Below are positions 44,594-54,758 of a stretch of 64,000 nt of DNA, piece after piece. Numbering within the stretch: position 1 is the first letter of the stretch; the number at the start of each line of letters is the position of its first letter. A program made the position numbers and the translations under genes. Under the pieces are notes generated by a model that was not told the DNA's origin, made no database searches, and saw only the letters and a list, made by a program, of their open reading frames with translations. The stretch is from Thioclava pacifica DSM 10166 (lineage in GTDB: Bacteria > Pseudomonadota > Alphaproteobacteria > Rhodobacterales > Rhodobacteraceae), in contig NZ_AUND01000012.1 of NCBI RefSeq assembly GCF_000714535.1, forward strand, positions 372,001 to 436,000, written 5' to 3'.

Positions 44594-45630
44594 TCATCGC
44601 GCTGTCTCTCTCGGGACCTGCGGCCTCTGAAACCCTGCGCGTTGCCACTTGGGATGCCGGGTTGAGCCGCTCCGGGCCGGGTTTGCTGTTGCAAGACATC
44701 GGAAAAGACGATCCGCAAATCGCCGCCGTGCGCGGGATCATCGCAGCAATATCGCCCGATATCTTGCTGCTCACCGGGATCGACTGGGATTTCGACGGGC
44801 AGGCGCTGGGCGCGCTCAATTTAACGTTGGCCGAGCCTTACCCCTATTTCTATGCGCCTCGCCCCAATAACGGGATGGAAAGTGGCGCCGATCTCGATGG
44901 CAATGGGCTGCTTGGTGAGGCGCGTGATGCGCAGGGCTATGGCCGGTTTCCGGGGCAGGGCGGAATGGCGCTTCTGTCGCGCCGCCCGATCCTTGCCGAT
45001 GAGGCGCGGGATTTCACGGGCCTGCTTTGGCGGGATCTGCCGGGGACGATGATCGGCAAGGCGGACATCTCGGAGGATGCGCAGGCGGTGCAACGGCTCA
45101 GTTCCAGCGCGCATTGGGACGTGCCGGTCGAGATCGGGGTGGGCGCGCAGCTGCACATTCTTGCGTTTGCCGCGACACCCCCGGTTTTTGACGGCCCCGA
45201 GGATCGCAATGGTTGGCGCAATCATGACGAGGCGGCATTCTGGCTGCGCTACCTCGATGGCGACCTGCCTGAGCCGCCACCGCCACAGCCCTTCGTTCTG
45301 ATGGGTGATTTCAATCTCGATCCGGTCGATGGCGAGGGACAGCGCGCCGCGTTTCATGCCCTTCTTGCCAGCGGCCATTTGCAAGATCCCAAGCCTCGCA
45401 GCGCAGGCGCGGCGCTCGCTGTCGATGCAGACCACATGGGCGACGCCGCGCTTGATACGGCGGATTTCGATGGGCCGGGCAATCTGCGCGTCGAGTATGT
45501 CTTGCCCTCTAGCGATCTGACCGTCGCAGCGGCCGGGGTGGTCTGGCCTCCGCCGAATGCACCCCTGGCAGACGCCGCCGCGACGGCTTCGCGTCAGAAG
45601 CTCGTCTGGGTCGACATCGTCCTGCCCTGA
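44479..45630 (+). CDS. Endonuclease/exonuclease/phosphatase family protein, exported
   Basis: Up to 383 aa. The EEP fold is seen from VATWDAG (canonical TWN has Asp for Asn), LLLTGIDWDFDG, LLSRRPIL, VLMGDFNLDPVDGEG with the catalytic GDFN, and LRVEYVLPSSDL. A hydrophobic segment GLIIALSLSGPAA just before the domain looks like a signal peptide, preceded by a basic stretch. The only in-frame ATG (44479) lies 115 bases inside the previous gene; a CTG at 44590 overlapping its stop is another possibility. Start therefore uncertain. Converges with the SDR gene, overlapping 37 bases. Confidence 0.75.
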   Translation: MGFPACKPVHARHRAGPGRAHDRRKAPPSGRKRVFAGLIIALSLSGPAASETLRVATWDAGLSRSGPGLLLQDIGKDDPQIAAVRGIIAAISPDILLLTGIDWDFDGQALGALNLTLAEPYPYFYAPRPNNGMESGADLDGNGLLGEARDAQGYGRFPGQGGMALLSRRPILADEARDFTGLLWRDLPGTMIGKADISEDAQAVQRLSSSAHWDVPVEIGVGAQLHILAFAATPPVFDGPEDRNGWRNHDEAAFWLRYLDGDLPEPPPPQPFVLMGDFNLDPVDGEGQRAAFHALLASGHLQDPKPRSAGAALAVDADHMGDAALDTADFDGPGNLRVEYVLPSSDLTVAAAGVVWPPPNAPLADAAATASRQKLVWVDIVLP

Positions 45631-46514
45631 TCCGGCACGACCTTGAGGCCGCGAATGTAGAGATGCTCAAACACGATCCGCTCGAGCGTCTTCGGAGTCA
45701 TATCGGGAAAGCGCGCAGAAAACTCGGAGCCGTCGATCGAGTGGCTCATATCGTAGAGGTAACGCATCTCGCGCAGTTCCCGAGCCAGCTCCCAAACCGG
45801 AGATGCTAATAGCAGGGCCATCCAGGGAAAGCGTTTGATTGCGATTTCGCGGCCCATCTGGCGCGACAGTTCCTCCGCCAGTTCCCGCGCCGAGAAAACC
45901 GTACCCGGAAATCCAAGATCAAGCAGCCCCGGTTCTGCGTCGCCCGTCTCGGCCAGCCGCACCGCGACACGTGTCAGATCATCGAGATCGGCATAGGTCC
46001 GGCGGGCTTCGGGTTTACCAAGCGACGTGATCCGACCTTTGCGCAGATCCTTAAGCATAAGCCGGTTGAGGATCGTATTCGCCGCTTCGGGGTGGATAAA
46101 ATCGCCGCTACGCAGGATCACGACCGAATGCCCATCCTCTGCATGGGCGCGATACCGCTCCTCCATCTCGGCGCGAACGCGGCCTTTGCGGGTGCAGGGA
46201 TGATGGGGCGTCTTTATTGACCAGGGTGAGGGCTCGCGCCCGTAGACATAGACATTGCCCGGCACCATGACCGAGGCGCCGCTGTCGCGTGCGGCCGCGA
46301 GAACCTGGCTCGTGATCTTCGGGATTTCCCCGGCCCAATCGTGATAGTTCGGCGGGTTCATCGCGTTCACGATCCAGCGCGCACCGCGCGCCGAAATCCC
46401 CATGTCGGTTCCGCGCCTGTAGCGATCGACATCCCAGCCGGCTGCCCGGAATGCCCGCGCCGCGGCGGTACCGAACACGCCGCCCATTCCCAGGATCAGC
46501 ACCCTGCGAGTCAT
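45594..46514 (-). CDS. NAD-dependent epimerase/dehydratase (SDR-type) family protein
   Basis: 306-aa extended SDR-like protein. The Rossmann start is [20 protein letters not shown], with a [18 protein letters not shown] segment in the place of the catalytic Tyr region and [14 protein letters not shown] near the substrate side. No sugar-nucleotide genes are beside it, so the substrate is unknown. ATG 46514 has GAGG seven bases upstream; ATG 46526 is an alternative. Its 3' end overlaps the convergent EEP gene. Confidence 0.82.
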   Translation of the reverse strand: MTRRVLILGMGGVFGTAAARAFRAAGWDVDRYRRGTDMGISARGARWIVNAMNPPNYHDWAGEIPKITSQVLAAARDSGASVMVPGNVYVYGREPSPWSIKTPHHPCTRKGRVRAEMEERYRAHAEDGHSVVILRSGDFIHPEAANTILNRLMLKDLRKGRITSLGKPEARRTYADLDDLTRVAVRLAETGDAEPGLLDLGFPGTVFSARELAEELSRQMGREIAIKRFPWMALLLASPVWELARELREMRYLYDMSHSIDGSEFSARFPDMTPKTLERIVFEHLYIRGLKVVPDQGRTMSTQTSF

Positions 46515-46666
46515 TTCCGGCCTCATTTCTTTTTCTGCTCTTGCGCGCAAGCATGCGCCGATCCGCGCGCGGGTGCCACTCGGTTCCTTCGCGATCCGCA
46601 AAACCTCGCCGAACCCTCGGCAAGCCATTGCCGATCGTCCAGACACGCTTTCGAGAGTGCTGCGGC

Positions 46667-46695
46667 TTGACCAAGGGGCGGGCAGGGGATAGGCC
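46667..46695 (+). promoter_or_regulatory. Candidate leuB promoter
   Basis: TTGACC (46667-46672) and TAGGCC (46690-46695) with a 17-base spacer, 34 bases before the leuB ATG. The 215-bp gap with the divergent SDR gene shows nothing else clear. Confidence 0.4.
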
Positions 46696-46729
46696 CATCC
46701 CGACCCTGTTTTCTTGGGAGATAAGCCTC

Positions 46730-47833
46730 ATGTCCAACCCCTCCATCCTCATCCTGCCCGGCGACGGGATCGGCCCCGAAGTCATGGCCGAGGTTCGCAA
46801 GATCATCGACTGGTTCGGCGCCAAGCGCGATCTCGCCTTCGATGTCAGCGAAGACCTCGTAGGCGGGGCCGCCTATGACAAGCACGGCGTGCCGCTGGCC
46901 GACGAGACCATGGCCAAGGCGCAGGAAGTGGACGCGGTGCTGCTCGGTGCCGTGGGCGGGCCGAAATACGACGTGCTCGACTTCTCGGTGAAGCCCGAGC
47001 GCGGTCTGCTGCGTTTGCGCAAGGAGATGGACCTGTTCGCGAACCTGCGCCCCGCGCAGTGCTTCGATGCGCTGGCCGATTTCTCGTCGCTCAAGAAGGA
47101 TGTTGTGGCCGGCCTCGACATCATGATCGTGCGCGAGCTGACCTCCGGTGTCTATTTCGGCGAGCCGCGCGGCATCTTCAACGAGGGCAACGAGCGTGTG
47201 GGCATCAACACCCAGCGCTACACCGAGTCCGAGATCGAGCGCGTCGCCCGCGCCGCCTTCGAGCTTGCGATGCGCCGCAATAAGAAGCTCTGCTCGATGG
47301 AGAAGGCCAACGTGATGGAATCGGGCATCCTCTGGCGTGAAGTCGTGACCCGCGTCGGTCAGGACTACCCCGAGGTCGAGCTGTCGCACATGTATGCCGA
47401 CAACGGCGCGATGCAGCTGGTGCGCGCGCCCAAGCAGTTCGACGTCATCGTGACCGACAACCTCTTTGGCGACATCCTCTCGGATTGCGCGGCGATGCTG
47501 ACCGGCTCGCTCGGGATGCTTCCTTCGGCCTCGCTCGGCGCGCCGATGGAGAACGGTCGCCCGAAAGCGATGTACGAGCCCGTGCACGGCTCGGCGCCCG
47601 ATATCGCGGGTCAGGGCAAGGCCAACCCGATCGCCTGTATCCTCAGCTTCGCGATGGCGCTGCGCTACAGCTTCGATCAGGGCGACGAGGCGACCCGTCT
47701 GGAAACCGCGATCGAAAAGGTGCTGGCCGATGGCGTGCGCACCGCGGATCTGATGGGCCCCGAAGGCGGCGTGCCGGTCTCGACCTCCGAGATGGGCGAC
47801 AAGATCGTTGCGGCGCTCGACGCATCGCTCTGA
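46730..47833 (+). CDS. leuB: 3-isopropylmalate dehydrogenase
   Basis: 367-aa NAD enzyme oxidatively decarboxylating 3-isopropylmalate. Motifs: [50 protein letters not shown], and [20 protein letters not shown] with metal-binding Asp residues, then [21 protein letters not shown] 46730 follows GGGAGATAAG. It is separated from leuCD by about 3.9 kb containing four other genes, a split leu arrangement common in Rhodobacteraceae, but restarts with its own promoter. Confidence 0.97.
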   Translation: MSNPSILILPGDGIGPEVMAEVRKIIDWFGAKRDLAFDVSEDLVGGAAYDKHGVPLADETMAKAQEVDAVLLGAVGGPKYDVLDFSVKPERGLLRLRKEMDLFANLRPAQCFDALADFSSLKKDVVAGLDIMIVRELTSGVYFGEPRGIFNEGNERVGINTQRYTESEIERVARAAFELAMRRNKKLCSMEKANVMESGILWREVVTRVGQDYPEVELSHMYADNGAMQLVRAPKQFDVIVTDNLFGDILSDCAAMLTGSLGMLPSASLGAPMENGRPKAMYEPVHGSAPDIAGQGKANPIACILSFAMALRYSFDQGDEATRLETAIEKVLADGVRTADLMGPEGGVPVSTSEMGDKIVAALDASL

Positions 47834-47854
47834 TCCAGTCGGACACTCAAACGA

Positions 47855-47883
47855 AAGGCGCGGGCGAAAGCTCGCGCCTTTTT
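47855..47883 (+). terminator. Intrinsic terminator after leuB
   Basis: AAGGCGCGGGC (47855-47865), GAAA tetraloop, GCTCGCGCCTT (47870-47880): 11-bp stem with one G-T pair and a stable GNRA loop, followed by TTT. Confidence 0.88.
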
Positions 47884-47948
47884 CCATTCCCGCCTTGCAA
47901 CTCCGGCGCAACCGCTCAAAATGTGAGCGTTAACACCCGGAGCCTCCC

Positions 47949-48932
47949 ATGCCCGAATTCGGCAAAAAGTCCAACGCGCGCGGCGCGGGTCTCGGCCTGC
48001 TGTCGATGGGTATCTATGCAACCCATGACGTGATCATCAAGCATCTCGGCCAGGCCTATTCGCCGGTGCAGATCGTGTTCTTTGCAGCGCTTCTGTCTTT
48101 TCCGCTCCTTTCGGTGATCCTGCTCAACGACAAGCGTGAAGGGAGCCTGCGTCCCATCCATCCCGGATGGGTGATCGCGCGGGTCGTAACCACTGTCATC
48201 ACCGGTCTTTGCGCGTTCTACGCGTTTTCGACCCTGCCGCTGGCACAGGTCTACCCGCTGCTTTTCGCGCTGCCGCTTCTGGTGACCGTCTTCTCGATCC
48301 CCCTTTTGGGGGAGAAGGTGGGCATTCATCGCTGGGCGGCTGTGATCCTTGGCTTGATCGGCGTGGTAATCGTGGTGCGCCCAGGTCAATCCGATCTGGC
48401 GCTGGGCCATTTCGCCGCGATGACGGCGGCGGTGACGGGTGCATTGGCCTCGGTAATCGTGCGTCGTATCGGCTCGGAGGAACGCTCGGTCGTGCTGCTC
48501 CTCTCTCCGCTTCTGGGCAATGTCATCGCTATGGGGCTCTCGCTTCCCTTCATCTGGGTGCCATTGCAGCTGCCTGATCTTGGACTGATGGCGGTGATCG
48601 CGATCTTCGGGCTCACCGCATCTTTCCTGCAGATTCTGGCCTATCGGGCGGGCGAAGCCGCGATTGTCGCGCCGATGCAATATTCGCAGATCCTCTGGGC
48701 GATTTTCTACGGCTGGATCATTTTCGACGAGAGCGTCGACTCGACGACTCTGATCGGTGCGGGCGTGGTGATCGCATCGGGTCTCTACATCGTTTTCCGT
48801 GAGGCGACGGCGCAGACCTCGGAAAACCAGCCCGTGTTGCGCACCCGTGGCCGGAGCGAGACCGTGACCGCGCCTCGCTCGTCACTTCTGGGCCGCGTTT
48901 TGGGCCTTCGCGCACGCAATTCAAGAAGCTGA
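47949..48932 (+). CDS. DMT superfamily (EamA) transporter
   Basis: 327-aa inner-membrane protein with ten predicted helices in two EamA repeats (about 10-140 and 155-280). Early GLLSMGIYATHDVIIKHLG and YPLLFALPLLVTVFSIPLLG-type segments are characteristic. The last 40 residues are hydrophilic and arginine-rich. The family exports metabolites or drugs; substrate cannot be told. A tRNA gene follows 52 bases after its stop. Confidence 0.88.
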   Translation: MPEFGKKSNARGAGLGLLSMGIYATHDVIIKHLGQAYSPVQIVFFAALLSFPLLSVILLNDKREGSLRPIHPGWVIARVVTTVITGLCAFYAFSTLPLAQVYPLLFALPLLVTVFSIPLLGEKVGIHRWAAVILGLIGVVIVVRPGQSDLALGHFAAMTAAVTGALASVIVRRIGSEERSVVLLLSPLLGNVIAMGLSLPFIWVPLQLPDLGLMAVIAIFGLTASFLQILAYRAGEAAIVAPMQYSQILWAIFYGWIIFDESVDSTTLIGAGVVIASGLYIVFREATAQTSENQPVLRTRGRSETVTAPRSSLLGRVLGLRARNSRS

Positions 48933-48984
48933 GCCAGACCCCCTTGCAAAAGCCTGCGCAAGCCGCTAATTCCCCGCCCACGGT

Positions 48985-49061
48985 CGGAGCGTAGCGCAGC
49001 CTGGTAGCGCACCTGCTTCGGGAGCAGGGGGTCGGAGGTTCGAATCCTCTCGCTCCGACCA
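48985..49061 (+). tRNA. tRNA-Pro (anticodon CGG)
   Basis: 77-base cloverleaf with encoded CCA. Acceptor stem CGGAGCG/CGCTCCG with discriminator A; D arm GCGC...GCGC; anticodon arm CCTGC (49012-49016), loop TTCGGGA with CGG at 49019-49021, GCAGG; T arm GGAGG, TTCGAAT loop, CCTCT with a G-T closing pair. Reads the CCG codon, frequent in this GC-rich genome. Confidence 0.96.
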
Positions 49062-49161
49062 TTTCCCGAAATTCCCCAGATTTCGAGCCACGCTGCAAAG
49101 CGACTGGCTTTTGTGGCCCGGCTTTGGCACAAATTCCTCAAAGCAATAATGGGCAGGGCGA

Positions 49162-49734
49162 ATGCAGGTTGAAACGACCCCATTGAGCGGCGTTCTGGTG
49201 ATCACACCGCAGAGATTCGGCGATCACCGCGGGTTTTTCTCGGAGAGCTTTTCGGCGAAGCGGTTCGCCGAGGCCGGGATCGAGATTCCCTTTGTGCAGG
49301 ACAACCATTCCCTTTCCGAGGCCGTGGGCACGGTGCGCGGGCTGCATTTTCAGGCGCCACCCCATGCGCAGGCGAAGCTCGTGCGCTGCGGTCGCGGGCG
49401 GCTTTGGGATGTCGCGGTCGATATCCGCAAGGGCAGCCCGACCTATGGCCAGTGGTTCGGCACCGAGTTGAGCTTCGAGAACGGCAAGCAGCTCCTGATC
49501 CCGGCGGGTTTTGCGCATGGGTTCGTCACGCTCGAGCCGGGCACCGAGATCGTCTACAAATGCTCGGATTACTACGCGCCCGAATGTGAAGGCGCGATCC
49601 GCTGGGACGATCCGGATTTGGCCATCGACTGGCCGCTTTCCGCAGGAATAGAGCCTGTTTTGTCCGGCAAGGATGCCGAGGCGCCTGCCTTCGCCGACCT
49701 CGACAGCCCCTTCACCTGGGAGGGCGTGGCATGA
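49162..49734 (+). CDS. rfbC: dTDP-4-dehydrorhamnose 3,5-epimerase
   Basis: 190-aa cupin-fold enzyme, third step of dTDP-L-rhamnose synthesis. It has [40 protein letters not shown] with the catalytic His, [20 protein letters not shown] and the C-terminal [13 protein letters not shown]. First gene after tRNA-Pro; promoter between 49062 and 49161. Overlaps rfbB by ATGA. Four rfb genes are all present in order C-B-D-A. Confidence 0.95.
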   Translation: MQVETTPLSGVLVITPQRFGDHRGFFSESFSAKRFAEAGIEIPFVQDNHSLSEAVGTVRGLHFQAPPHAQAKLVRCGRGRLWDVAVDIRKGSPTYGQWFGTELSFENGKQLLIPAGFAHGFVTLEPGTEIVYKCSDYYAPECEGAIRWDDPDLAIDWPLSAGIEPVLSGKDAEAPAFADLDSPFTWEGVA

Positions 49735-50768
49735 AGATTCTCGTCACCGGCGGCGCAGGCTTCATCGGCTCGGCCGTCGTGCGTCTGGCCATTTCGCGCG
49801 GGTATGAGGTCGTGAACCTCGACGCGCTGACCTATGCCGCCTGCCTCGAAAATGTCGCGCCCGTGGCCGACAGCCCGCTTTATGCCTTCGAGAAGGCCGA
49901 CATTCGCGACGCGGACGCGCTTGCCGCGATCTTCGCCCGCCATAAGCCCGACGCGGTGATGCATCTGGCGGCGGAGAGCCATGTCGACCGCTCGATCGAC
50001 GGCCCCGGCGCTTTCATCGAGACGAACGTGATGGGCACCTACAACCTGTTGCAGGCGGCCCGCGCCTATTGGGAGGCCGAGGGTCGCCCCGAGAGCTTCT
50101 GCTTCCACCACATCTCGACCGACGAGGTCTATGGCTCGCTCGGCCCCACGGGCCAGTTCACCGAAGAGACGCCCTACGCCCCGAACAGTCCCTATTCCGC
50201 CTCGAAAGCGGGCTCGGACCACCTCGTGCGCGCCTGGCATGAGACTTACGGCCTGCCGGTCGTGCTGACCAATTGCTCGAACAATTACGGCCCCTATCAC
50301 TTCCCCGAAAAGCTGATTCCGGTCGTGATCCTCAACGCGCTCGCAGGCAAGCCGCTTCCGATCTATGGCGACGGCTCGAACGTGCGCGACTGGCTTTTTG
50401 TCGAAGATCACGCCGACGCGCTGCTTCTGGTGCTGGAGAAGGGCATTTTGGGCCGCAGCTATAATATCGGTGGCGAGAACGAGCGGTCGAATCTCGAGCT
50501 GGTCCAGACGATCTGCACCATTCTCGACACGCTGCGCCCGGGCGATGCACCCTATGCCGAGCAAATCACCTTCGTCACCGACCGCCCCGGCCACGACGCC
50601 CGCTACGCCATCGACCCGACCCGCATCCGCGAGGAGCTGGGCTGGCGGCCGAGTGTGACGGTCGAGGAAGGGCTCGAGCGTACCGTGTGCTGGTATCTCG
50701 AGAACGAGGACTGGTGGCGGCCGCTTCTGGAGCGCCACGGTGTCGGCGAGAGGCTGGGCAAAGCATGA
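49731..50768 (+). CDS. rfbB: dTDP-glucose 4,6-dehydratase
   Basis: 345-aa extended SDR, second step of dTDP-rhamnose synthesis. NAD loop [29 protein letters not shown], active-site ISTDEVYG and catalytic [10 protein letters not shown] (YxxxK) are complete. The C-terminus [19 protein letters not shown] is typical. Overlaps rfbC and rfbD by four bases each, giving one translationally coupled operon. Confidence 0.96.
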   Translation: MKILVTGGAGFIGSAVVRLAISRGYEVVNLDALTYAACLENVAPVADSPLYAFEKADIRDADALAAIFARHKPDAVMHLAAESHVDRSIDGPGAFIETNVMGTYNLLQAARAYWEAEGRPESFCFHHISTDEVYGSLGPTGQFTEETPYAPNSPYSASKAGSDHLVRAWHETYGLPVVLTNCSNNYGPYHFPEKLIPVVILNALAGKPLPIYGDGSNVRDWLFVEDHADALLLVLEKGILGRSYNIGGENERSNLELVQTICTILDTLRPGDAPYAEQITFVTDRPGHDARYAIDPTRIREELGWRPSVTVEEGLERTVCWYLENEDWWRPLLERHGVGERLGKA

Positions 50769-51610
50769 TCCTCGTCTTCGGACAGACCGGCCAAGTCGCG
50801 CAGGAACTACAGCGCCTTATGCCAGATGCGGCGTTTTTAGGCCGGAATAGGGTCGATTTGAGCGATCCCGACGCCGCCGCACAGGCGATCCGGGACGCCG
50901 AGCCTGAGGCGGTGATCAACGCCGCCGCCTACACCGCCGTGGACAAGGCCGAAGATGAAGAGGGGCTGGCGCAGATCGTCAATGGCGACGCCCCTGGCGC
51001 GATGGCAAATGCTTGCCACGACCTTGGCATCCCGCTTGTACAAATCTCCACTGACTATGTCTTCGACGGCTCCGGCGACGCGCCGTTCAAACCGACCGAT
51101 CCGACCGGCCCGCTGGGTGCCTATGGCCGCACCAAGCTCGCCGGCGAACAGGCGATCCGCGCCGAAGGCGGCCCCTTCGCCATCCTGCGCACCAGCTGGG
51201 TCTTTTCGGCGCATGGCGGGAATTTCGTGAAGACGATGGTGCGCCTGTCGGAAAGCCGCGATCGCCTGAGCATCGTCGCCGACCAGATCGGCGGACCGAC
51301 GCCCGCCCGCGCCATCGCCGAAGCCTGCCTGACGATGGCAGCGCAGTTGCAGCGCGCGCCCGAGAAGAGCGGCGTTTACCATTTCTCAGGGGGTCCCGAT
51401 ATAAGCTGGGCAGGCTTCGCGCGAGAGATCTTCTCGCAGGCCGGGCGCGACGTGGTGGTCGAGGATATCCCCTCCGCCGCCTATCCGACGCCCGCAAAAC
51501 GGCCGCTCAACTCGCGGCTCGACTGCAGCGATCTGGCCGTCTTCGGCCCGAACAGACCCGATTGGAAAGCGGGATTGAAGGAAGTGTTAACCGAACTGGG
51601 GACGATATGA
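50765..51610 (+). CDS. rfbD: dTDP-4-dehydrorhamnose reductase
   Basis: 281-aa SDR, last step, reducing dTDP-4-dehydro-L-rhamnose to dTDP-L-rhamnose. NADPH loop [17 protein letters not shown], then [24 protein letters not shown] and catalytic [13 protein letters not shown] 50765 overlaps the rfbB stop; upstream in-frame codons belong to rfbB. Stop overlaps rfbA. Confidence 0.96.
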   Translation: MILVFGQTGQVAQELQRLMPDAAFLGRNRVDLSDPDAAAQAIRDAEPEAVINAAAYTAVDKAEDEEGLAQIVNGDAPGAMANACHDLGIPLVQISTDYVFDGSGDAPFKPTDPTGPLGAYGRTKLAGEQAIRAEGGPFAILRTSWVFSAHGGNFVKTMVRLSESRDRLSIVADQIGGPTPARAIAEACLTMAAQLQRAPEKSGVYHFSGGPDISWAGFAREIFSQAGRDVVVEDIPSAAYPTPAKRPLNSRLDCSDLAVFGPNRPDWKAGLKEVLTELGTI

Positions 51611-52476
51611 CGCGCAAGGGGATCATTCTGGCGGGCGGCTCGGGCACGCGGCTTTATCCGATCACGATGGGCGTCTCGAAGCAGCTCCTGCCGGTCTATG
51701 ACAAGCCGATGATCTACTACCCGCTGACGACGCTGATGCTGGCGGGCATTCGCGAGATCGCGGTCATCACGACGCCCCACGATCAGGAGCAGTTCATCCG
51801 CACGCTGGGCGATGGCAGCCAATGGGGGCTGAGCCTGACCTATATCACCCAGCCCTCGCCGGACGGTCTGGCGCAGGCCTATCTGCTGGCCGAGGATTTC
51901 CTTGCCGGCAGCCCCTCGGCGATGGTTCTGGGCGACAACATCTTCTTCGGCGCGGGGCTTCAGAACGTGCTAAAGGCCGCGGATGAGCAGACCGAGGGCG
52001 GCACTGTTTTCGGCTACCGGGTCCGAGATCCCGAACGCTACGGCGTAGTCGATTTCGACGGGGACGGCAAAGCCCGCGCGATCATTGAGAAACCCGAGGT
52101 GCCACCCTCGCAATTCGCGGTCACGGGGCTCTATTTCCTCGATGGCACCGCGCCGGAACGGGCAAAGACGATCGCCCCCTCGGCGCGTGGCGAGCTGGAG
52201 ATCACGACGCTTCTCGAAACCTACCTCCATGAAGGCAAGCTCTCGGTCACCCAGATGGGCCGCGGCTTCGCCTGGCTCGACACGGGGACGCATGGCAGCC
52301 TGCTCGATGCAGGCAACTTCGTGCGCACCTTGGAGGAGCGGCAGGGTCTGCAAAGCGGCTCGCCCGATGAAATCGCCTTCGAGAAGGGCTGGATCAGCGC
52401 CGAGGCGCTGGCGACCCGAGCAAAGAAATTCGGCAAGAACAGCTATGGCGAGTATCTTCTGCGTTTGATCGAGTGA
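51607..52476 (+). CDS. rfbA: Glucose-1-phosphate thymidylyltransferase
   Basis: 289-aa nucleotidyltransferase, first step of the pathway. The signature [20 protein letters not shown] is complete, followed by [20 protein letters not shown] and [13 protein letters not shown]. Overlaps rfbD by ATGA. Placing the first enzyme last in the operon (C-B-D-A) is a known arrangement. Confidence 0.97.
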   Translation: MTRKGIILAGGSGTRLYPITMGVSKQLLPVYDKPMIYYPLTTLMLAGIREIAVITTPHDQEQFIRTLGDGSQWGLSLTYITQPSPDGLAQAYLLAEDFLAGSPSAMVLGDNIFFGAGLQNVLKAADEQTEGGTVFGYRVRDPERYGVVDFDGDGKARAIIEKPEVPPSQFAVTGLYFLDGTAPERAKTIAPSARGELEITTLLETYLHEGKLSVTQMGRGFAWLDTGTHGSLLDAGNFVRTLEERQGLQSGSPDEIAFEKGWISAEALATRAKKFGKNSYGEYLLRLIE

Positions 52477-52482
52477 GTGGCG

Positions 52483-53397
52483 ATGGGCCGCGTCACGATT
52501 CTGATGGCCGTGCATGAGCCGGGGCCAGATATCGCGGATCAACTCGCCAGCATTTCGGCGCAGAGCCACGCGGATTGGCAATTGATCGTCGGCGACGATA
52601 GTTCGGGCCAATCAGCGCGTGAGGCTTTGGATCGATTTGAAGCGCAGGGCCACAAAGTTCACCGGCACTCAGGACCCAAAGCGGGGGCAGGCCCGAATTT
52701 TCAATCTCTTCTGATAAAAACAGACCCTAATTCAGCGGATTTTGTCGCCTTCTCCGATCAGGACGATATCTGGTTTCCAGAGAAGCTCGCGTGGGCACTG
52801 TCGGAATTGCGCGACGCGGACGGACCTGCGTTGTACTGCTCTCGAAGCCTCGTGACGGGGGCAGAGCTTCAAAAATCCCACCCCTCGCCACCACGCCCAC
52901 GCCCGCTGGGGTTTCGCAATGCGTTGGTGCAGAATGTCGCCGCGGGCAATACGATCGTGCTCAACCCGGCGGCGGCGCGGCTCGCGCGGGAGGCGGCGGC
53001 CGAGGCCGGGCCGATCCTCAAATTCGACTGGTGGCTTTATCAGCTCATGTCGGCCTGCGATGCGCGGTTGATCCACGATGATCGCCCCACGCTCTACTAT
53101 CGACAGCACGGGCGAAATGCGGAGGGAGAAAACCTCAGCGCACGTGCAAGGATCAGCCGGTTGAGCCGGTTTCTTCAAGGTGAATGGCGGGACTGGACCG
53201 AGGCGCAACTTGCGGAACTGGCCGCCTCGCGTCATCGGTTTACACCAGAAAACCGGTCGGTTTTTGATGACTTCGTTCGGATGCGCCAGGCGCCTTTGCC
53301 CTCTCGCATCGTGCAATTCGCCCGGCTCGGGCTCTATCGCCAAAGCCGGGCGGGGACGGTTGCGATCTGGATTGGGGCGCTATTTCGCTTGATTTAG
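52483..53397 (+). CDS. Family 2 glycosyltransferase, probable rhamnosyltransferase
   Basis: 304-aa GT-A enzyme. N-terminal VTILMAVHEPGPDIADQLAS, the IVGDDSSG nucleotide loop, and FSDQDDIWFPEKLAWAL, a DxDD motif frequent in rhamnosyl/related transferases of O-antigen loci. It lies right after the dTDP-rhamnose operon, which favours use of dTDP-rhamnose, but this is inference. Start is ATG 52483 (a GTG at 52477 is possible). No polymerase or flippase is nearby, so the target polysaccharide is unknown. Confidence 0.85.
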   Translation: MGRVTILMAVHEPGPDIADQLASISAQSHADWQLIVGDDSSGQSAREALDRFEAQGHKVHRHSGPKAGAGPNFQSLLIKTDPNSADFVAFSDQDDIWFPEKLAWALSELRDADGPALYCSRSLVTGAELQKSHPSPPRPRPLGFRNALVQNVAAGNTIVLNPAAARLAREAAAEAGPILKFDWWLYQLMSACDARLIHDDRPTLYYRQHGRNAEGENLSARARISRLSRFLQGEWRDWTEAQLAELAASRHRFTPENRSVFDDFVRMRQAPLPSRIVQFARLGLYRQSRAGTVAIWIGALFRLI

Positions 53398-53400
53398 GGT

Positions 53401-54039
53401 CTAAATCCGGAAAATCGGCTGCAACAGACGCGGCAGGAAGCTCTTGAACTTCAAGGGCGCATCGGTTGCCGCGAGGCAGATGCAGACATCCTCCATACCG
53501 GCGATCGGTGTGTGATCGAGATCATCGCTCGCAACCTCCACATCGCCGACCCCGAACCGCCCCGTCTCGTCCGAGAATGATCCTTGCAGGACCAGCGTCA
53601 GCTCCAGGCCGTTATGGCCGTGATCGGGCACAGCCATCCCCGGGGGAATATAAAGCAACCGGGCGGAACCGTCGCGATCCTCGCTCAGGATGGCCTGCCG
53701 GATACCGCCACCAAGTGCACGCCACTTCGGTTGGGCGCCACCCATCGCCTCGACTACGGCGCCGGGGTAGATCCCCGAGCGCTCAGCCGCGGTGAAGGCG
53801 GCAGGGGGATCACTGTCGAGCCCGTCGAACACTCTCTTGCGCAGATCGTCACTTGCCGAAACCGCGCCGAGGGATTCCAAAACCAGCCCGCCCGCCAGTT
53901 CCTCGGCCTCGAGCCGCGCCCGGCAATCGTCGCACTGGCTGACATGCGCCGCCACGACCAGCGAAAACGCATGGCCCAGCGAGCCGGTCGCGTAGGACCG
54001 GATCAGCCAATCGGGCAAGTGATGCGTAATCTCCGTCAT
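53401..54039 (-). CDS. chrR: ChrR-type cupin anti-sigma factor
   Basis: 212-aa anti-sigma factor of the ZAS family. N-terminal zinc-binding residues H6, H32, C36 and C39 (HVSQCDDC) match R. sphaeroides ChrR, which binds RpoE. The C-terminal cupin domain (about 100-200) has the HxHxxxE pattern in PDHGHNGLELTLVLQGSFS and a later His in DDLDHTPIAG, matching the metal site needed to sense singlet oxygen. Overlaps rpoE by ATGA. In R. sphaeroides singlet oxygen releases RpoE from ChrR. Confidence 0.93.
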   Translation of the reverse strand: MTEITHHLPDWLIRSYATGSLGHAFSLVVAAHVSQCDDCRARLEAEELAGGLVLESLGAVSASDDLRKRVFDGLDSDPPAAFTAAERSGIYPGAVVEAMGGAQPKWRALGGGIRQAILSEDRDGSARLLYIPPGMAVPDHGHNGLELTLVLQGSFSDETGRFGVGDVEVASDDLDHTPIAGMEDVCICLAATDAPLKFKSFLPRLLQPIFRI

Positions 54040-54623
54040 TCCTCTCTCAAATCCTTCAATTCGTGTCGCAGTTTTTCCAGCGCGAGCCGGATCCGCGACT
54101 TGATCGTCCCAAGTGCAAGGCCCGTGGCCTCGCGAATTTCCGCCTGCGTGAGCTCGCCCACATAGGCGCGCTCGATGATATCCCTCTGCGCTTCGGGCAG
54201 GGTTTCGAGCGCCTGACGCAACTGCATCGCCTCCTGCTCCAGCCCGACGACCGCATCAGCCTCGGGCGTCTCGCGCGTCTCGGCCTCCGCGACCATCTCG
54301 TCAGGAACGGGGCGCGGTCGCCTGCGGATCACATCGATCTGACGATTACGCGCGATCCTGTAAATCCAGGCTGAAGCCCGCGCCCGGCTTTCATCATAGA
54401 GATGGGCCTTATGCCAGATCGTCAGCATCACATCCTGCACCACGTCCTCGGCTGCAGCGCCCGGCATCCCCGAGCGCATCAGCATGCCCTTCAGGCGCGG
54501 CACGAAATGATCGTAAAGCCGTGCGAAGGCCTTTTTGTCGCGACGATCCCGCACCGCGACCAGCCATTCGGTCTGTTCGCAGACGGTTTCGGGCGATTTC
54601 GCTGACGTTTTGCGGTCGTCCAT
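54036..54623 (-). CDS. rpoE: RpoE-type ECF sigma factor
   Basis: 195-aa ECF sigma factor from ATG 54623, which has GGGAAGAG upstream. Region 2: AAEDVVQDVMLTIWHKAHLY and RASAWIYRIARNRQIDVIRR; region 4: LPEAQRDIIERAYVGELTQA and ATGLALGTIKSRIRLALEKL. A longer start at 54704 has no ribosome-binding site and lies at the likely transcription start, so it was rejected. Directs the singlet-oxygen response in relatives; the adjacent oxidoreductase/Cfa operon is its probable target. Confidence 0.92.
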   Translation of the reverse strand: MDDRKTSAKSPETVCEQTEWLVAVRDRRDKKAFARLYDHFVPRLKGMLMRSGMPGAAAEDVVQDVMLTIWHKAHLYDESRARASAWIYRIARNRQIDVIRRRPRPVPDEMVAEAETRETPEADAVVGLEQEAMQLRQALETLPEAQRDIIERAYVGELTQAEIREATGLALGTIKSRIRLALEKLRHELKDLREE

Positions 54624-54708
54624 TCTCTTCCCGGCAGAGGCGAGCCCCGCCGCCATCGGCGCGGGCATTTCCGTCTCAAGGTTTGTTGTCGCATCCCTCA
54701 GCATGAAC

Positions 54709-54738
54709 CGTCTACGCGCCCAAAGCGCAGGCAGATCA
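54709..54738 (-). promoter_or_regulatory. Probable RpoE-dependent promoter of rpoE-chrR
   Basis: Minus strand TGATCT (54738-54733), 18 bases, TAGACG (54714-54709). This matches the TGATCC-N18-TA pattern I recall for R. sphaeroides RpoE promoters, in an autoregulatory position. Confidence 0.5.
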
Positions 54739-54758
54739 CAGGAAGGCTAAAAAACTTC

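Noticed and set aside
54623-54704. Longer rpoE start at 54704
   Set aside because: No ribosome-binding site, and it coincides with the predicted transcription start.
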